Source: an uncultured Lysobacteraceae bacterium (GTDB lineage: Bacteria > Pseudomonadota > Gammaproteobacteria > Xanthomonadales > Rhodanobacteraceae). Taken from it: DNA of 9,594 bases. The stretch covers positions 1 to 9,594 of the forward strand of contig CAMLSI010000188.1 of NCBI GenBank assembly GCA_946482585.1, given 5' to 3'. This document shows, piece after piece, positions 7,478 to 9,594 of the stretch. The notes beneath the pieces were generated by a model. It made no database searches. It saw nothing but the letters and a program-made list of their open reading frames with translations, and was not told where the DNA came from. The stretch's first letter is position 1. Each line of letters begins with the position of its first letter. A program made the position numbers and the translations under genes.

Positions 7478-7517
7478 GCGGCTGAGCGGTCGGGCGACGG
7501 GCCGGCCGCTCAGCCGC
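7478..7517 (-). promoter_or_regulatory. Perfect 12-bp inverted repeat between acs and crbR
   Basis: GCGGCTGAGCGG (7478-7489) and CCGCTCAGCCGC (7506-7517) are exact reverse complements separated by 16 nt. In the acs transcript they would form a strong hairpin 11 nt after the acs stop codon and 42 nt before the crbR ATG. No T-run follows on the minus strand (GCGGTGTTG), so it is not a standard intrinsic terminator. It could stabilise the acs mRNA 3' end, be an RNase processing site, partly terminate transcription, or be a regulator-binding palindrome. Confidence 0.6.
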
Positions 7518-7528
7518 AGCGATGGAAA

Positions 7529-9475
<1,947 letters not shown>

Positions 9476-9594
9476 GACGGTATCCCTTTCTATATTTCTA
9501 TTTATCTATTGGTGCAAACCAGCAAAGTTTCGCGCCCGCGGCGCCCCTCCCCTGCTGCATTGCATCAACAGTAGCCGAGGCTTGCGCGCAACCA
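9476..9594 (-). promoter_or_regulatory. Upstream region of acs with AT-rich island
   Basis: The 119 bp before acs carry the ribosome binding site AAAGGGA (9483-9489 on the plus strand) and an AT-rich stretch at about 9481-9512, sharply unlike the GC-rich surroundings. Further up are two copies of TTTGC (minus strand; 9514-9518 and 9522-9526), TGCATTGCA (9558-9566), and a perfect palindrome TTGCGCGCAA (9582-9591). Any of these could be regulator sites. A TTGCAC-17 bp-TATAGA pair (9512-9517, 9489-9494) looks like sigma-70, but lies so near the ATG that its transcript would lack the ribosome binding site. The true promoter is therefore not settled. Confidence 0.5.

Noticed and set aside
9489..9517. 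TTGCAC-17 bp-TATAGA as the acs promoter
   Set aside because: Hexamers and spacing look good, but transcription would begin about 7 nt before the ATG and exclude the AAAGGGA ribosome binding site. Kept only as a note in the upstream region.

Overview
The window is about 9.6 kb of GC-rich, densely coding bacterial chromosome. Codon use and gene types suggest a gammaproteobacterium of the Xanthomonadales/Lysobacterales or a related deep branch. This placement is an inference from protein style and GC content, not from a marker gene. I see no tRNA, rRNA, CRISPR array, insertion sequence or phage gene.

Left part (1-3022), all on the minus strand and read right to left: an Sfp-type 4'-phosphopantetheinyl transferase (2342-3022); a 553-residue membrane-anchored protein of unknown function with a long Pro/Thr-rich linker (598-2259); and an ECF-type RNA polymerase sigma factor (1-524) whose last residues run off the window edge. 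Gaps of 82 and 73 bp would allow co-transcription but do not prove it.

Right part (3110-9475) is a complete acetate-switch module. On the plus strand, 3110-6607 encodes a 1165-residue CrbS-like sensor: an SLC5 (sodium:solute symporter) membrane domain fused to a STAC-like helical linker, PAS, HisKA, HATPase and a C-terminal receiver. On the minus strand lie its probable partner, a CrbR-like NarL/LuxR-family response regulator (6761-7435), and the probable target, AMP-forming acetyl-CoA synthetase Acs (7529-9475). In Vibrio and Pseudomonas, CrbS/CrbR (also called MxtR/ErdR) activates acs so that cells can take up and use acetate. Here sensor, regulator and target sit side by side, which supports the functional assignment. 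The acs gene lies upstream of crbR in the same direction, so read-through from acs could raise regulator levels. A perfect 12-bp inverted repeat lies in the 93-bp gap between them and may limit or process that read-through.

The non-coding stretches are short: a divergent 87-bp region between the phosphopantetheinyl transferase and crbS; a 153-bp convergent region between crbS and crbR, with a possible terminator on the crbR side; and a 119-bp region upstream of acs with a striking AT-rich island. I find no clearly undescribed system. The best leads are the compact acetate-switch layout with its hairpin, the acs upstream region, and the unknown 553-residue protein next to the sigma factor.
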